In this document: positions 34,926-49,400 of the stretch, in pieces
Position numbering within the stretch: the stretch's first letter is position 1
How the letters are laid out: the number at the start of each line of letters is the position of its first letter
NCBI GenBank assembly: GCA_964019055.1
Contig: OZ025222.1
Coordinates: 7,580,529-7,644,528 of the forward strand
Direction: 5' to 3'
Source: Anthopleura xanthogrammica
Lineage: Eukaryota; Cnidaria; Anthozoa; Actiniaria; Actiniidae
Length of the DNA: 64,000 nt
Made by a program: the position numbers and the translations under genes
The notes under the pieces: model-generated
Told to the model about the DNA's origin: nothing
Databases searched by the model: none
Seen by the model: the letters and a program-made list of their open reading frames with translations, nothing else

Positions 34926-36325
34926 CAATATTCTCGAGTCATCTCTAAAAGCGTAACTAGACAGCTTGACTTATTTTGCCTTTTGGAAGCCTGATTTTTT
35001 GTCTAGTTGGTTTGAAAATCATCGGGAAACTAGCGAGAAACTTGCCTGATTCTCTGCTTGTTGTTATTGAGCCTTTCAGTGGTCAGCGGTTATCTACATA
35101 AGCTCCGCCATTATGATTGACGGATCAGAAAAAAACTCAAATCTAACCGAGATTCGTAATTTGGTGGTCGCGATGCAACGGTTTTGGCTGTAATCGTAAG
35201 CGCTAGTCGAACTCATGGCGGAATTTTATTTCAAACAACATATACTCGGAAAATGCTCGAAAAATGCTAACCAAAAGTAGTGACCCATAATTCCTTTCGG
35301 GGAAGGCGATCAACTCAGATGGATAATACTGCATGAATGTTTTTTTATTAAGAGGGATTCATACGCATGGAAGTCATACATGAATATAGCAGTATTAAGA
35401 TAGACCAAATCCCCAATTTTTTTTTTTTAACTTAACGAAGATGGGATTAGTATGGGATTTGTATGATCATCGTAATCAGAAAAAAAGTCAATAGACGTAA
35501 AGCTTTCTTTTGAAAAATAAACAATGGCTCCAGAGTTGATTGGTAAGTGTGACCCCATACTTTAGATAAGGAAAAACTAATTGGGCAACCTGTTTAAATA
35601 TTATTAAAAAAAACAAAAAAAAACAACATAGTAGAGATGTTTTTGAAAACTTAAATTTTTATTTTTATTTCAGTGTTTCCTTCTTGTAAAATCACAAGAA
35701 AAGGTGGTCACGCTGTTTCATAACGTGAGTGTGGTATTATTCAACTTGCACATTCTTTACATTACAGTTCACTTTTGCTAATGATTTGGAAAAGTCAACC
35801 TTAATGTAAAGAATTTGCAAGTTGAGCAATACCAATTTTTTGAGATCCCTCGGACTTTTAATGGTGTCTATGGATGTAGCTGACTTATAAACGAGGCTAA
35901 CCCTGAGCAAATGAGTCTGTGGTCTTCAAAAACAACGGTTTGCATCGAATGCGAAATTGGTGTATTTCCAGTAATATTTTACGCACTATAAATTTTCCAA
36001 TAATTGCCCCCTAAGCATCCCATAATGTCTTACTTAAAATAGATTTCAAGATGGCCGCCGTATCGGTAAGAAATGAAAGTGGCAACGTTGAGCGAGCGGT
36101 CACCAGCCGAGCACACGACAAACACTAATGATGGACGTGTACCATTGCTATTCTCGCACGGGCGGGTAGGATTATTCAATTTAGGAGAAAGGGTCTATTT
36201 CAAGGTGTTGTGTTGTTGAAGTTTTGCATTCTTTACGTTATCGTTGGTATTTGTGAAATAAAAAGTATTGTATTGTATTGTGAATATTTATTCAGACTCG
36301 GAAATTATCGGCTCTCCCTTAGTAA
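34926..36325. other. No gene; dispersed repeats
   Basis: 35365-35640 is the second copy of the ~270-bp repeat at 15342. 35732-35833 is a fold-back with GTGGTATTATTCAACTTGCA and inverted TTGCAAGTTGAGCAATACC arms of about 45 bp. The rest is unassigned. Confidence 0.55.
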
Positions 36326-36468
36326 TAGTCCCCTTGCATCACGTAGGAATGCAGCTCAATTTGGAGGGCAAAACAAAAGAATTTCAAAATCCTTAGAATT
36401 GGAACCTATTGTTTTCCCTCCAAATTAAGCTGCATTCCGACGTTCTGCAAGGGGTCTATAGAGTCTGT
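36326..36468. mobile_element. 143-bp fold-back MITE (TAGTCCCCTTGCA...)
   Basis: Arms TAGTCCCCTTGCATCACG and CGTTCTGCAAGGGGTCTA surround GGAATGCAGCTCAATTTGGA and its inverse. A second member is at 56710-56832. No coding content. Confidence 0.75.
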
Positions 36469-36718
36469 AATCGGGAACACGGCGTTGTTTTAAAAATACA
36501 AAAAGGTATATTTTGAATAAATAATAATATTTAAATAATTTGACTCTTTTATTTTATGATTTACGTATCATGGTACGAGTACAACAAAACAGAGCTGGTT
36601 TAACACTAAGAATTTAAAGGCTACTGTAGTTGATTTTGAAAACTATATTGGAGCATTTATCTGATCTTATTTAGTCTTATTGCATGTACATCCCCCCCCC
36701 CCCCTATTTTATGAACAG

Positions 36719-37415
36719 CTAGCGGAACAAGGATGTGCGGGTTTCTTTGTACTTCTGAGGTCTACAGCAAACCCCCCCAAAATATTTTTCACAAATGACT
36801 TGTTTTTTTCCGCAAGAAAACTTCCAAAACCAGTAAGTACCCCACACTTGATCAGCACACCTGCATCCGACTCCTTTCTTGGATATGCCGTGGCCTAAAA
36901 AAGATAATATAACCATGAATCACAACATTAGTTCATATAAATGTGACTGAAATAATCATGTTAAAGGGGTTAAGTCTAAAAACCCGATTTACCCACTGAT
37001 TCACGGAAGGGTGGTCCGTTCGACCTTTTCTCTTTCATTACGTTCTGGTAGGACCGAGCATCAGCCAATCGTACGAACCGAACGTTTCAAAAACTTTGTA
37101 ACGGTGAAATATCAGTAATTCTTTACCCACGCAAATCATAATATTTTCCCATAATAATAATATTTAATATTTAATATTTAATTAAGTAATTTCCAATATT
37201 ATGATTATAATGTGTATATTGCGCAACTTCCTGTAATTTAGTTCATACTGCAAGAGGAATTAATAAACCAGATATTATTATTATTATTATTATTATTATT
37301 ATCTATTTTTTTTAGATTCTATAAATCATTAGTATCTTTATTATTCTTCAAAATCACTGTTAATATTTTCGTGTCTTTTTTACTAAAATCATTATTAATA
37401 TTGTTAATACTTTTA

Positions 37416-37458
<43 letters not shown>

Positions 37459-40400
37459 GTAATTAGATCGTTTTTGAAAAAAAACTTTTTACACAAAAAC
37501 TTGTGTAACGGGTTTTTGGATAGATTGATTGATTGATTGACTGATAGACTGATAGTCATAGTTTTCGCTCATTCGTAGATGGTTGTCGCTCAACTAGGAC
37601 CCGTGAGCGAATAGACATAGAGCGAACTGGGACCGACCTATGGAATCAGTCTAGTTTTTGGAAAACCAGTACAAAAACAATCCACACTCCTTTTATGGAG
37701 TGCAATCTAGAAAAAAACCTGATTAGAACAAAAGAAGTGACGCACTTTCGTAATAAACTCGAAACACCTCTATGTTTGCCAACTTCTTTTGAGATAAGGT
37801 ACACAAGATATATAAAATAAACAAAGCAAAGGTTTACATATATTTCTTGTTGTCTCTCTTGCACCCTCTACTTATCTACCTTAGAGTTGTATTTTTATTT
37901 ACATTTGGACACTTGGAAGAAAAAAAAAAAACTTTGAACACAAACAACTGTTTATTCTAAACGAGTTGATGACGAAATCTTTGAAAACAGTTAAACAAAT
38001 TTTTTTTCGCACTATTTTTGAATATAGTGCAAGTTAAAACAATAGGTGACAACAAGGATTGTAATGGGAAATCCGCTTTTAGGCAGTGCCTAAATTGAAA
38101 TATGACTGTAATCAAAATGTTTCAAGAAATGTTGCAAGGAAGGTTGCACAGTGTATGTGTGCTTTTAGTCTTTATAACGTTGTTTATTCGATTTATTTAA
38201 CGTTTTTATTTTAATACAGTTTAAAGTTTTGAACTTACTTTCAGGAGAGCCACGACCCCTTCTTTCCAAGGCTTCTATTGAACCAACCTGAAACAAGACA
38301 AAAGACGGATTTTATTTAAAAAAATGAACAAATGAACAAATGAACAAATGAACAAATGAACAAATGAACAAATGAACAAATGAACAAATGAACAAATGAA
38401 CAAATGAACAAATGAACAAATGAACAAATGAACAAATGAACAAATGAACAAATGAACAAATGAACAAATGAACAAATGAACAAATGAACAAATGAACAAA
38501 TGAACAAATGAACAAATGAACAAATGAACAAATGAACAAATGAACAAATGAACAAATGAACAAATGAACAAATGAACAAATGAACAAATGAACAAATGAA
38601 CAAATGAACAAATGAACAAATGAACAAATGAACAAATGAACAAATGAACAAATGAACAAATGAACAAATGAACAAATGAACAAATGAAGTAGGTATGTAG
38701 TGCCGGTTCCGGGGTACTCCCGCCTGTACCACTACCTCAACCTCACGCACGAACAAATCACGCCTAAATTTATACACTGGTACGCCCAAGCCACGCCATT
38801 TCCACGACCACTCCAGACCTTCCCCCTACTACCAACATCACGACCAGCCCCCCCCCCCCTAATCCCCATCACGACCACTCCAGACCTTCCCCCTACTACC
38901 AACATCACGACCAGCCCCCCCTAATCCCCATCACGCCCACCCTCGCCTTCCCCCTACTACCAACATCACGACCAGCCCCCCTACTCCCCATCGCGATCAC
39001 CCTCGCCTTCCCCCTTCTCCCAACATCACGACCAGCCCCCTACTCCCCATCGCGCCCCCACGAGCCTTCCCCCTAATCCCCCATCGCGCCCAAGCCACGC
39101 CATTTCCACGCCCACCCTCGCCTTCCCCCTTCTCCCAACATCACGACCAGCCCCCTAATCCCCCATCATGCCCCCACGAGCCTTCTCTGAACTCTAGAGA
39201 TCACATCTGAACCCCCCAACACGACCACTCCAGGCCTTCCCCAAAATCTGATCAAGCGTGCGCAAAAAGTGAGGATGGAGATGGGGGAGATGAGGGGAGG
39301 AGAGGGGAGGGGAGGGGAGGAACAAATAAACTAAATAAAAAGTGCTTTAAGAAAGATGCAGATACATAACAAAGAAAAAATGGGAAAGAAGAATAAGAAA
39401 AATCTTCAGAGAAAAGTCAAGAAGGAAGAAGAGATCCACATCACTGAAAAAGCGTTTGAACAGGTCATGAGAGCGTTCCGCAAGTCCATGACCACATTAC
39501 CCCAAGTGATCGAAACTCCTCCAAAAGAAGAACCTCCAACGCCACCACCACGAAATTATCCCCAACTGATCGAAACCCCTCCAACACCACCACCACGAAA
39601 TTATCCCCCCTCGCCCCTCCCACCAAAGAAAAAAGACCATTCCTTCTTAAAGAACAACTGGGAGAACAGGAAATGCGTTGTAGCCACGAACCTACTTACC
39701 AAGGAAAAGAGCTACTTTCGGAGCATGTACGCAACAGGTAAGCGCTTAGGAATAAACCCAGGCGTCATAATCGCCTGTTGTGAGGGAAAACCTTCTGCAA
39801 AGACCGGAAAGTCAAAGATCGATGGTCAAAAATATGCGTTCGCTTACTTCAAAGAAGAGGAGTTACCCGAGGGGTGCGTGTTATTAAAGGCTAAGTAACG
39901 TAAGATATCAAAGAAGGACTTTGACATCTAATACGCTTAAGAATATCTAGTCTATCATAAAGAGAACAAGAGAAGAAAAGAAAATGGCTTAAGAATCCCT
40001 ACTCTATTATAAAGAAAAATGTCACTAACAGGACCAAGGCTAACAAGTATGATAGATTATGATGTAAGTAACCTACGATTCTCTAAACCAATACAAAAAG
40101 AAGTACTAGGAAAGAAGATAAAGTACAAGATAATCAAGATAAACACAAAGTACAACGACGAGGAAACACAAGGAAAGCTAATAGTACCATCTGGGTGGGT
40201 ATTCTCGTTCGGTCCTTCGGAAAGATTCGAGGGGTCAAGGAAGGACTATAGCATACCATTATGCATGTGGGATCGCGAAGGACCAACCGAAGACCAGAAA
40301 AAGTGGTTGAGATCCTTCGACACGGTCGTAGATATGTGCGCCGAAGCCGTACTACACTATAAGGAAGAACTTGGACTAATAGAACTAACTACATCGGACC

Positions 40401-43400
40401 AAAGAAAGATCAAAGACCGACTAAACCCCTTCTGCTGGAGACTAGAATGGGTAACGGGAGAAGATGGGAAGGTTAGGTTAGAGGAGGAGGGAGGACCTAC
40501 GTTATGCCCAAAATTACCGACGAACAGGGTTACGGGTAAGCTAGAAGGAAGATTTTACGACATGTCCGGAAAAAGGATAGATCCAGAAGAACTCATTGAT
40601 AGGGAAATGGACGTAGAGGTCGCGTTACACATCAGTAACATTTACGTAGGATCTTCAGGTAAAGTAACCTTAGTCATAAGAGTATGGGAAGTAAACACCA
40701 AAGATCCTAAGAAGTACAAGAGACCACTAAGGCCAATTCCAGAAATAGATGAAGATTATCCCTCTACCTAAACAACATCCATCCAACTCCCACAGATACG
40801 GCAGCAATCACCGCTAAGTTCACTTCATGCGAACTATCGCCAGTAGGCTTAAGATTCCTCTTAGGACTCTTAACAACGTCATTGGTTTTCTCAGTCTTGC
40901 CAGTCGTTTGCTGGGGGGTGTTCTTCTTTTCCTCACGATCCTTCTCCTCCTTCATCTTATCCACCTTCCTTTTCTCCTTCCCCATCTTATCCACCTTCCT
41001 TTTCTCCTCTTCGTACTCGCTCTCGGTCTTCTTATTGATCTCATTCGCTCCAAACTTCATCCAAGTATGTGCTTTCCTAAGCTCATCGTTGTATCCCACC
41101 ACGGGGTTCTCATTCATGATAAGCCTACTTGGCATCAACCAACAACCAGGAGCTAATGCATAATCCAACACCGCGTTAGAATCGTTCACAGCACTTTGGA
41201 ACGATTGGATCCCCTTAGTAATACTGGTTACGAGGATGCTGGATTCGAGGAGTTGTAAAAATATCCTCTGTGTTTCCTGGGAAGCACCAGTGTCCCCCTC
41301 ATCATAAATGGGGGAAAGCGATCTGACTTGAGCTCCAAGGATGCAAAACACGAAGACTTCGATGCTATGATTAATCCTAGCCAAGTTCTTTAACCCCCTC
41401 CCCTTTTCCAGGAAGAAAGGTTTCCAAGGTTGCTTTTCTAGGGGCTCAATCTTGCTTATCATGTTTTTATCACTAATCCTTCCTCCATCATCATAAAACT
41501 TAAGCCACGGATCCCAATGACGGTACCTCATACCCATCTGATAAATCTTAAGCCCTCCATTCTCCCTATCAGGCACGTAGGTTTCCCCCAATCCTTGGTT
41601 AGGACCTCCCTTGTTCCTAAAATCAGGATCCTTAAGTCCAAACTCATTCTTTAATTGTTCCCAGGCAACCTCGTCGTACTGATTATCAAGCGGATTAAAT
41701 GCAGGATCCTTGGGAAGCGAACACTTTAACTCAGTCAACAATCTGCGCATCATAAAAGCCACGTGGAATCGGAAAAACGGAATGTCCCTCATCATGTCAA
41801 CCCCAACTCCGCACCCCTTGGTAGCAGCCCAAACGACAAAGTTCAGTTGTTGAGGCCAGTACTTCATGTTAGGACCCGCTACCCAAACATCACTTTCCTT
41901 TGCAGTGGTGTGTGTTATCGGTATTTCCTCAAAGATGTTCCTGATTGTTATCTTGAAGGATATTTTTGGACTAACGGGAATCAAAAGATTGGTTACTAAG
42001 TCGGAAAAGCCATCCTCAGGCTTGTTATTGGAAAAAGGGTATGTCACTCCAGTTCTCGTGAGGTATTTTGGGAAGTTGGGTTTGGGAGGTTTGGGAGGTG
42101 TGGGCTTAGACTTAGGTTTAGGAGGTGTGGGAGTAGGCTTAGGTTTAGTAGGAAAAAAGTAGTGAGTCACATCGTTACCAAATACATCATACATCTTTCT
42201 TCTTTTATATGATGTATTTCTTTCCCATTAAACCTCTATTCTATCCTCCTGATGAGTCCTATACTCAAAGCCTCCTAGTCGTAACGCTACTTCCTTGGTT
42301 GTGTAAGTTGTTGAATGAATTCCTCTTTCACCTCCTTCCTTAAACCCTCGATGTCGAATACTTTTTTTTGCAAGAATTCTTCGTTCTTCTTCATCCTAAT
42401 CTCTCCCCTAAGTTGCTCGTACTTCCGCATTTCACCAAGAATAAGAGTAAATTCTTCCTCACTAATCCTGTTATCCTTCAAAGCTTTCGAGACAATATCG
42501 TTAATACTATTAAGCTTAGAACGAATGAGCTGAACCGTCTTCTCGTGCTTACTTACTTTCACAGTGAGCTTCTTAACAGTCATTCCGCACAAAGCAGAAA
42601 CAACCCCCATAAAACCCCCCACCGCAGACAGTGGTATTCCAATTGCCAATCCGGGACCCGTAAGTGACGTACCAATGCCTCCCATCGTAAACAAGACAGA
42701 AAGACTTCCCGAGGTCATTGAGAAAGTATGGAAAAACAACCTCCATCGCGAATATTTCTTTCGCACTTTTTCGTATCGATCGCGCTCACTTTCTAACTTC
42801 GTGAGTACAGAATCTACCTTATGTAGTCTAAAATCCTCGCCATCAGTGAATTCTGGAGCTGTTGGATAGAGTCCTGTTGTTCTTTTAATATCGTTATCCA
42901 CCATTCTTTTCTATATTACGTTACTATTCTTATGTGATTTCTACTGCAATCATCATTGGATATATTCCATCAGAGATGACCTTATTATCAGCATCCGTAA
43001 CCCAAAATCTGATACTACTGATCTTTTCTCCCAAAATGGGGGTAGTGGGGGTATTATTGAAGACATGTGATACGTTCTCACCAAGAGCCCCCGCGCCTAT
43101 CGTGGAAAGCATCTGGGAAGGAGCGAATGTCTCGTATGATAACGAGTCACGTTGTTCGTTGATTAGGGTATGAAAGGAATTCACGAGACTACAATGAAGA
43201 CAAAGAACGGTAGGGGGTTTCTTAAGAGTTATCGGGTGTGCTTTCTTTTTCTCTCCATCCCAAGGTAGATCCTTAGGTACCCCCAGGAAAGAGGCTAAGT
43301 TTGGACTTAGGGTTGTGCCCTTTTCAGTAGTTATTGCGAAAGGTTCCACAGCACTTCTTGACTCACGTGGTCCCCCCTGAGGTCCGATCAATAACGGAGG

Positions 43401-46400
43401 TTTTCCTAAATACATCACACTACTAAGAGCTTCCTTAAAAGTATCCAGGTCATAATTCCCCCGAGGAATCCTAAGGCTAACCTTTCCACTAGCAGCATAC
43501 ACGAGTCCTTCTTCCATAAGATCATAGAGTCCATTCTTAAACATGTAACTCAACAACGTCATCTTACTCTTCCTGCTTATGGGATACTCCAACCAAAACG
43601 TCTCGTCCGGCTTCCTTAATGTAACGTAAAATCTTGTCATTTATATCCTTTATCCCTATCTCTTATATTCTTATCTTTTCTTATCTTTTCTTCTTCTTAT
43701 ATTCTTCAACAACATACACCACCACGGCTACGATCAACAACCACGCATTCTTAGCCAAAAACCCCACGACCTCTCTCACCATCTTGAAGAGGAACGAAGC
43801 GATAGCGCTAATCAACCCAGGTAGCAGCGCCGCGAACTTTTCGGCTAAGTTCTTCAAGCCCCTCCCCATAGCGGATAACCCTGCCTTGAGTTTGGAAAGG
43901 ATGGCTCCGACTACGACGAGGGTAGCTGCTAGTACGGAAGCCACGGTGACTCCTCCTGCTTTTTTGAAGATCTCTTTGATGCGCTCTTTCAGAGGAACTT
44001 TTTCTTTCATGGCTTCGTTTTCTCCATCTATTCGTTCGTTTTCTCTCTCTAGTTCTTCTATTCGTTCCACGTTATCAGGATCGTTCTCCTCATTCAACCT
44101 TTCAATCTCTTCTTCGTTTCGTTCTATGGTTCTCTCGTTCCCTTCCACGACCCCATTCCATCGCTCACCCAAACTTTTCTTCAGCGTGGGGGAAAAAGTC
44201 TCAGGTTCGTCTAAGAAGCGTGGCTTAGAGTTATCTTTTCCCGACTTCACCCACACCCTACCATATTCATCTTCTCCGACTAGTACCATCTTAGACTTAC
44301 CTACTCTTTTCTGAGGATCCCAGTTTGGATACAGCTTCTTCACCTCTCCTGCGGCAGACTCCATCCTAGCTTCCCTTCCCTTAAGATTACTCATCTCAAA
44401 CTCTTCGATATTCTGCTTGAGCCTACTACGATATGTATCATTATCCTCGTTCTCTAACCTCTCGTACCCCTTTAGTTCCCTATCACTCATATCCCTCCCC
44501 CTCTTCGAAAAGAACTCCCTAAATCTCTTCATCCAACTCCTTTCACCTATATCCTCACGCTCCAATAAGGGGTCTAAGTCATCATCATTGATGTCGACAC
44601 GCCCATCTTCTCCTAATGGATCAAAATCTACGTCTCCTCCAAATTCTGCCATCTTTTATTTTACTCTAGAAATAACATATATTAAGACCAAGATTCCCCC
44701 AATCCACAAGAAATTCCTCACGTACTTCTTTCGCTCGTTTGCTTCGTAAGCCCCTCCAAAACCACCATTACGAAGCCTATCAATATACGAATCATCATCC
44801 TCACTAGGTAATCTCATGCACCTATTTAGATCTTCTTCAGCCACCTTGATTGCCCTATTTATGAAGAAGTTCTTAAGTCTCTCGTACTGAGATCCCTTGC
44901 TCATGTTTTTACCCCGCAATAACCATTCTCTCTCATAATCATTGATGTCGACATGTAACTCTTCTTCACTTCCTACCATTCTTTTATATTGCTCTACTAA
45001 TAACGTACGTTAAAGCCAACATTCCCCCACCCACGTAAATCATCTCGTACTCTTTCTGTTGCTTGCTTGGTTTGTAATAATCTGAGAACTTAGGTTTCGG
45101 TTGCGTGAATGGGAGAGGCTTGGGATGAGTCTTAGCATAGAGTAAAAAATCTTCATTTGTTTCTCTCAGATTCTTTTCTGCTCTTTTCTTATTCTCATAT
45201 TGTAGCTCCATTGCATCTTTACGCTCTTGCCTCTTCTTTTCACTCTCCTTTTCCCACGCCTCCATATCCCTCTGATACTCCTCCAAGGCCTTATCATGAC
45301 GAATCTTTTCCTTCGTCGAATCATCTTCACCCGCTATCGCCTTAGCCAAGTAAGAACCTCCTATGAATGCCGATGCGGTGAATATTGCTCCACCAATCAT
45401 TAATGCTATTGACGCCATCTTATCTTTCATTGAGAAAGATAAGCGTTTAGGTATTTTTTCTCTAGTACTTAGAGAGACGTGGGTAAGATCTTTTTCTCTT
45501 CTAGGTAGTGCTTCAAGTACGTGGAACCCGCGAGTACAGCCACCCACTTACCATAATTCGTCAAGCTATTGGATGGATCGTTAATGAATGACTCTTTCGT
45601 CATCTTCTTCCCTAGGAAACCTATTCCCGCGGCGATTCCTACGATCACTGCGGATTCCATGATCTTTTTCACGAGGTCATTTTCTACTTTCTTTGCCATG
45701 CCCTTTATTTGATTGGGGGTATCATTGCTTATATGAATTTTCCTTAAGGAGTAGGTTCCGCATGGAGTTAGAGTTAGAGTTAAGCTCCTTCCATTCCTAT
45801 AATGGGCTTGGGTTTCGTCCTATTTGGGGCTGTGGGCGTGGGAGTGTTATCCGCGGGAGTGGGAGTACTTTGGGAAGGCATAGGCGTACTTTGGGAAGGC
45901 CTGGAGGGAGGATTACTCTTTCTCCACCTGAAGTATAGATCAGTAGCCGTTAGCCCGAGTCCTATCATCGTTAATACGCTAGTGAAGTCGAGGCCAGGCA
46001 TCCACGTTCCCCCCGATTCTTCTTCTTCTTCCGGGATAGCTTTCTTTTCCGCAGCTTCCTTTTCCGCAGCTTCCTTTTCTAGCAGTGCCTTCTTAGCTTT
46101 CCTATTATATTCCACCAACTTCTTCCCGGCAGCAACCTTCTTAGGATCTTTTTCTCGAACGATCCTTTGTGGTTCTTTCGTAATTCGTTCTTCATCAGCG
46201 CCTCCGCCTCCACCACCACCATTTTCTTCTTTTGGGGTTTCCATCTTTATTACTTATCAACAAATGCTTAAGTCTTGCTTAAGTATGCTTAAGTCTTGCT
46301 TAATTCTTCTCCATATTCCCTAACAAGTTGTTCCGCGGGTTCCAAAATTTCCGGAGCTGCGCCAAAGAAATCCATCTTCACGTGTTTCCCGACTTGGAAG

Positions 46401-49400
46401 AGAAAATCTGCTAATGCTATGAATCTTCCTCCTTTCAGCGCGACAAATCCGATGTCGTTGGTTAAACTTTCTCTCAGAAACTTGTCGTTCTCCAAATCTT
46501 TGTTAAGTTCTTTTTTATCATCAATCGGAAGAACCCGTGAGATGACTTCTACTGCTATTCCCTGAAGTACGTTCATTAACCCGTTCGCCATCTTTGCCCC
46601 CGTGGCGGTCTGATATCTGTTATAGTATTTCTTAACGTCCTTTTTAGGTAATCTTTTGATATCTCCTAGACTTAGTTTGGCCCCCGTATATTCACTAATC
46701 GTTCCTAATGTGGCAAGTATGCAAAGTTGTTCGCGCTTTTCCGCTACCTCTTCGTCATCCTCCTCCTCCTCAGGCTTTGACTTTGGCTTCTTCTTTGGGG
46801 GAGTTGTTTCCTTTACTTCTTCTGTCTTTGAGGGCGTGGATTTTTCATCGTATTGTTCCATGATGGATGCCATGTTACTTTATCATCGTCAATATGTACT
46901 TAGATCAAGCATTTCTAGATCCAAAACTTCTTCTTCTTCCTCCTTCTCCATCAGAAGTACGCGTGAGATGATTTCCCCTAGGAATCTATGAGCTACGTTC
47001 ATGAATCCAGTCGTGGGCTGATACATCTTATGATATTCCTTAACATCCTTTGCTGGTAACTTTATGATATCTTCTAGATTTAGTTCGCGTCCGACATGTT
47101 CGCTAATGGTTCCTAACAAAGCAAGTATGCAAAGTTGTTCGCGCTTTTCCCTTAAGTCTCCCACCTTCTTCTCGAACTTAGACTTTAGTTCTTTTTGGGG
47201 GGAATCCATAATAACTTTATCATAATCAAGATACACTTAAGCCTGGTACTTCTACGTAGGATTGATGTGGGTGTATTAAGCAAAGACATATTCTGGAGTA
47301 CCTTTCCTTCTTTAATATTTTCATCAAGGCGTTCCTCTCTTCGACATCCATAGTCCCTCCGAATTCTTCAAAGAGTAGCTTATTCGCTGATTGACTTGGA
47401 CTGTAGAAGGATATGATGCACGTAACGTTCTCGCGGAAGGGTTTCGCAATGGAGGTAATTTGCTGGGTTAAGACCCAAATAGAGATCTTATCGTGTCTTC
47501 CCGAAAATCCCAGCCTAACGAAGTGATTCGACCTATTTTTTAACTCTTTTGAGAAAGCACAATCATCCAAAATAATTAGAGTCTCCTGCCCCGAGAATAT
47601 GATCTTACACATGGAAAGTAGATCACAGATCTCGTTCACATCATCTGCCTTGGGCGACAGGACGATGAATCTAGGATCATCTTTAGCGAAGCCTCGGTAA
47701 GTAAGATTCTCCACATAAGTTGGACAGATAAGTACGATGTATTCGAACACGTATCGGAAACTATTCCTTAGCGTATTCACTAGATAATGAGTCTTTCCGC
47801 AATTCGTAGGACCCGTTATGATACAGTGAAAGGGAGTCTTATCTTTTAGTTCCTCCATTCTTATTTATTGTATCATAACTATGCTTTAATACTTCATGGG
47901 GTTGGAGCCCCCACGTTAGTACCAGTTTTGCTTGAAACTCCTCTTCTCGAACTCCACTAATCCGTCCGCCACAACGAACAAGTAACACGTCATTTCCTCA
48001 TCTTCCGTTCCAGCAGTTCTTTTAATGTACAACTTCACCCCTCCCTTCGTAGCGTCCGAAACGAGTCCACTACCATGGATGCCTCCATCAGGATAAGTCC
48101 GTAAGTCAATCCACAGGGCAAACTTGTCCTCGTAAAACTCCTTTGGAGTTATGGTATCCGTTAATCCATATCGCATTACAATGGACTCCCAAAAGTCCGT
48201 TGGTATCATCCCATCGGAATACAACTTATGGGGCACGCTATTCACGTTGATGTCTACTTTGGTAATATTGGGGTTCGTGAACTTTTCTGAGTCCCTAGCG
48301 CAGGCCGTATATGGGTCTATGAATATCAGTAGGATCCCAGTCATCGATCGTAGGGGGAGGTTGATCTGTTCGTTGATTACGGTGGTCTTCTTCTTATTGA
48401 TGGGAAAACTCTTGTGCATCAATACGTTCTCGTAGTAGAATCCCCTACCATCTTCGTAGCTGCTTAATGCTTCGTTTGCTAGATATTCGCTGGTAATGGT
48501 CTCGTACTCTAGTTCTAGATTGGATAGGGTATACTTTGCGTCCTCTTGGGCTGAGGTTACGATCTTTCCGCTTGTGGAAAAGGTAACCTGGAAGAGGAGA
48601 GTATCTACTAATCCGTTGGAATAATATACTCCATGAGAGTCGAGAATGGCGTGGGAAATGGGGATTCTGTATCGTGTTCCATAGATCGCAGCAAGTGCAA
48701 CTTCTGCAGAATCTGTCTCGACCTTATTTCCCGCACTCGTTCTTAGTTTCCGCATGTTTTCCGAGGAGATCCCTTCTCTTAGCCTATTCTTTCGTTCTTC
48801 TTTTCTGAGGAATAAGTCGCCGTAAGTTTGATAGAGATCATATCGAACCAAATCTTCTATTGGTCTTCCACCAAAGGTAACTCTCATCTCTTCGATAAGA
48901 TTCTTACCCAGGTTATTAACCACGGTCTTATTTGCGTCAGAGGTGCTCCCATTCTTCAAAGTGAGATCGACCAAGAGTGCCACGCTTCCGGGAACAATAA
49001 CAACGTTCTCCGGTAACTTGGGTATGTGAACATCCAACGTTCGTCCAGGATCCACTGTGGCTGGACTAAAGCTCACGCGATGAATGTTCTTCTCTGCTTT
49101 GAGTCCGTAGGGCACTTTAAAGATCCTATCTACATCAAGCTTTTCTGGGATTGTTCTTGCCATCTTTCTTATTTATGTAATAATGAGCTACTCTTTTAAA
49201 TACTATGGAAAGAAGAAAGGGAGCTACTCTCTTAGATACTATGGAGGAAAGAAGAAAGGAGGAACTCCCCCACGAAAAGAAACTTTCAAACGTTTATTAC
49301 TCAACTGAAGGATATTGGAAGGGATATTCCGCGATCTCGAGACTATCCGAAGCAACAGGCATTTCCGAAGAGATTACGAGGAAGTGGCTTATTAAGCAAG

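Noticed and set aside
38323..38688. CRISPR-like regular array
   Set aside because: Contiguous 8-bp units with no spacers in a eukaryotic genome.
40827..42869. Plus-strand frames of 70-110 codons in the Maverick virion block
   Set aside because: Antisense shadows of well-supported minus-strand genes.
45419..45547. Longer start for the 144-residue Maverick protein
   Set aside because: It would overlap the upstream 76-residue gene; the shorter start follows the shared motif and begins the conserved part.
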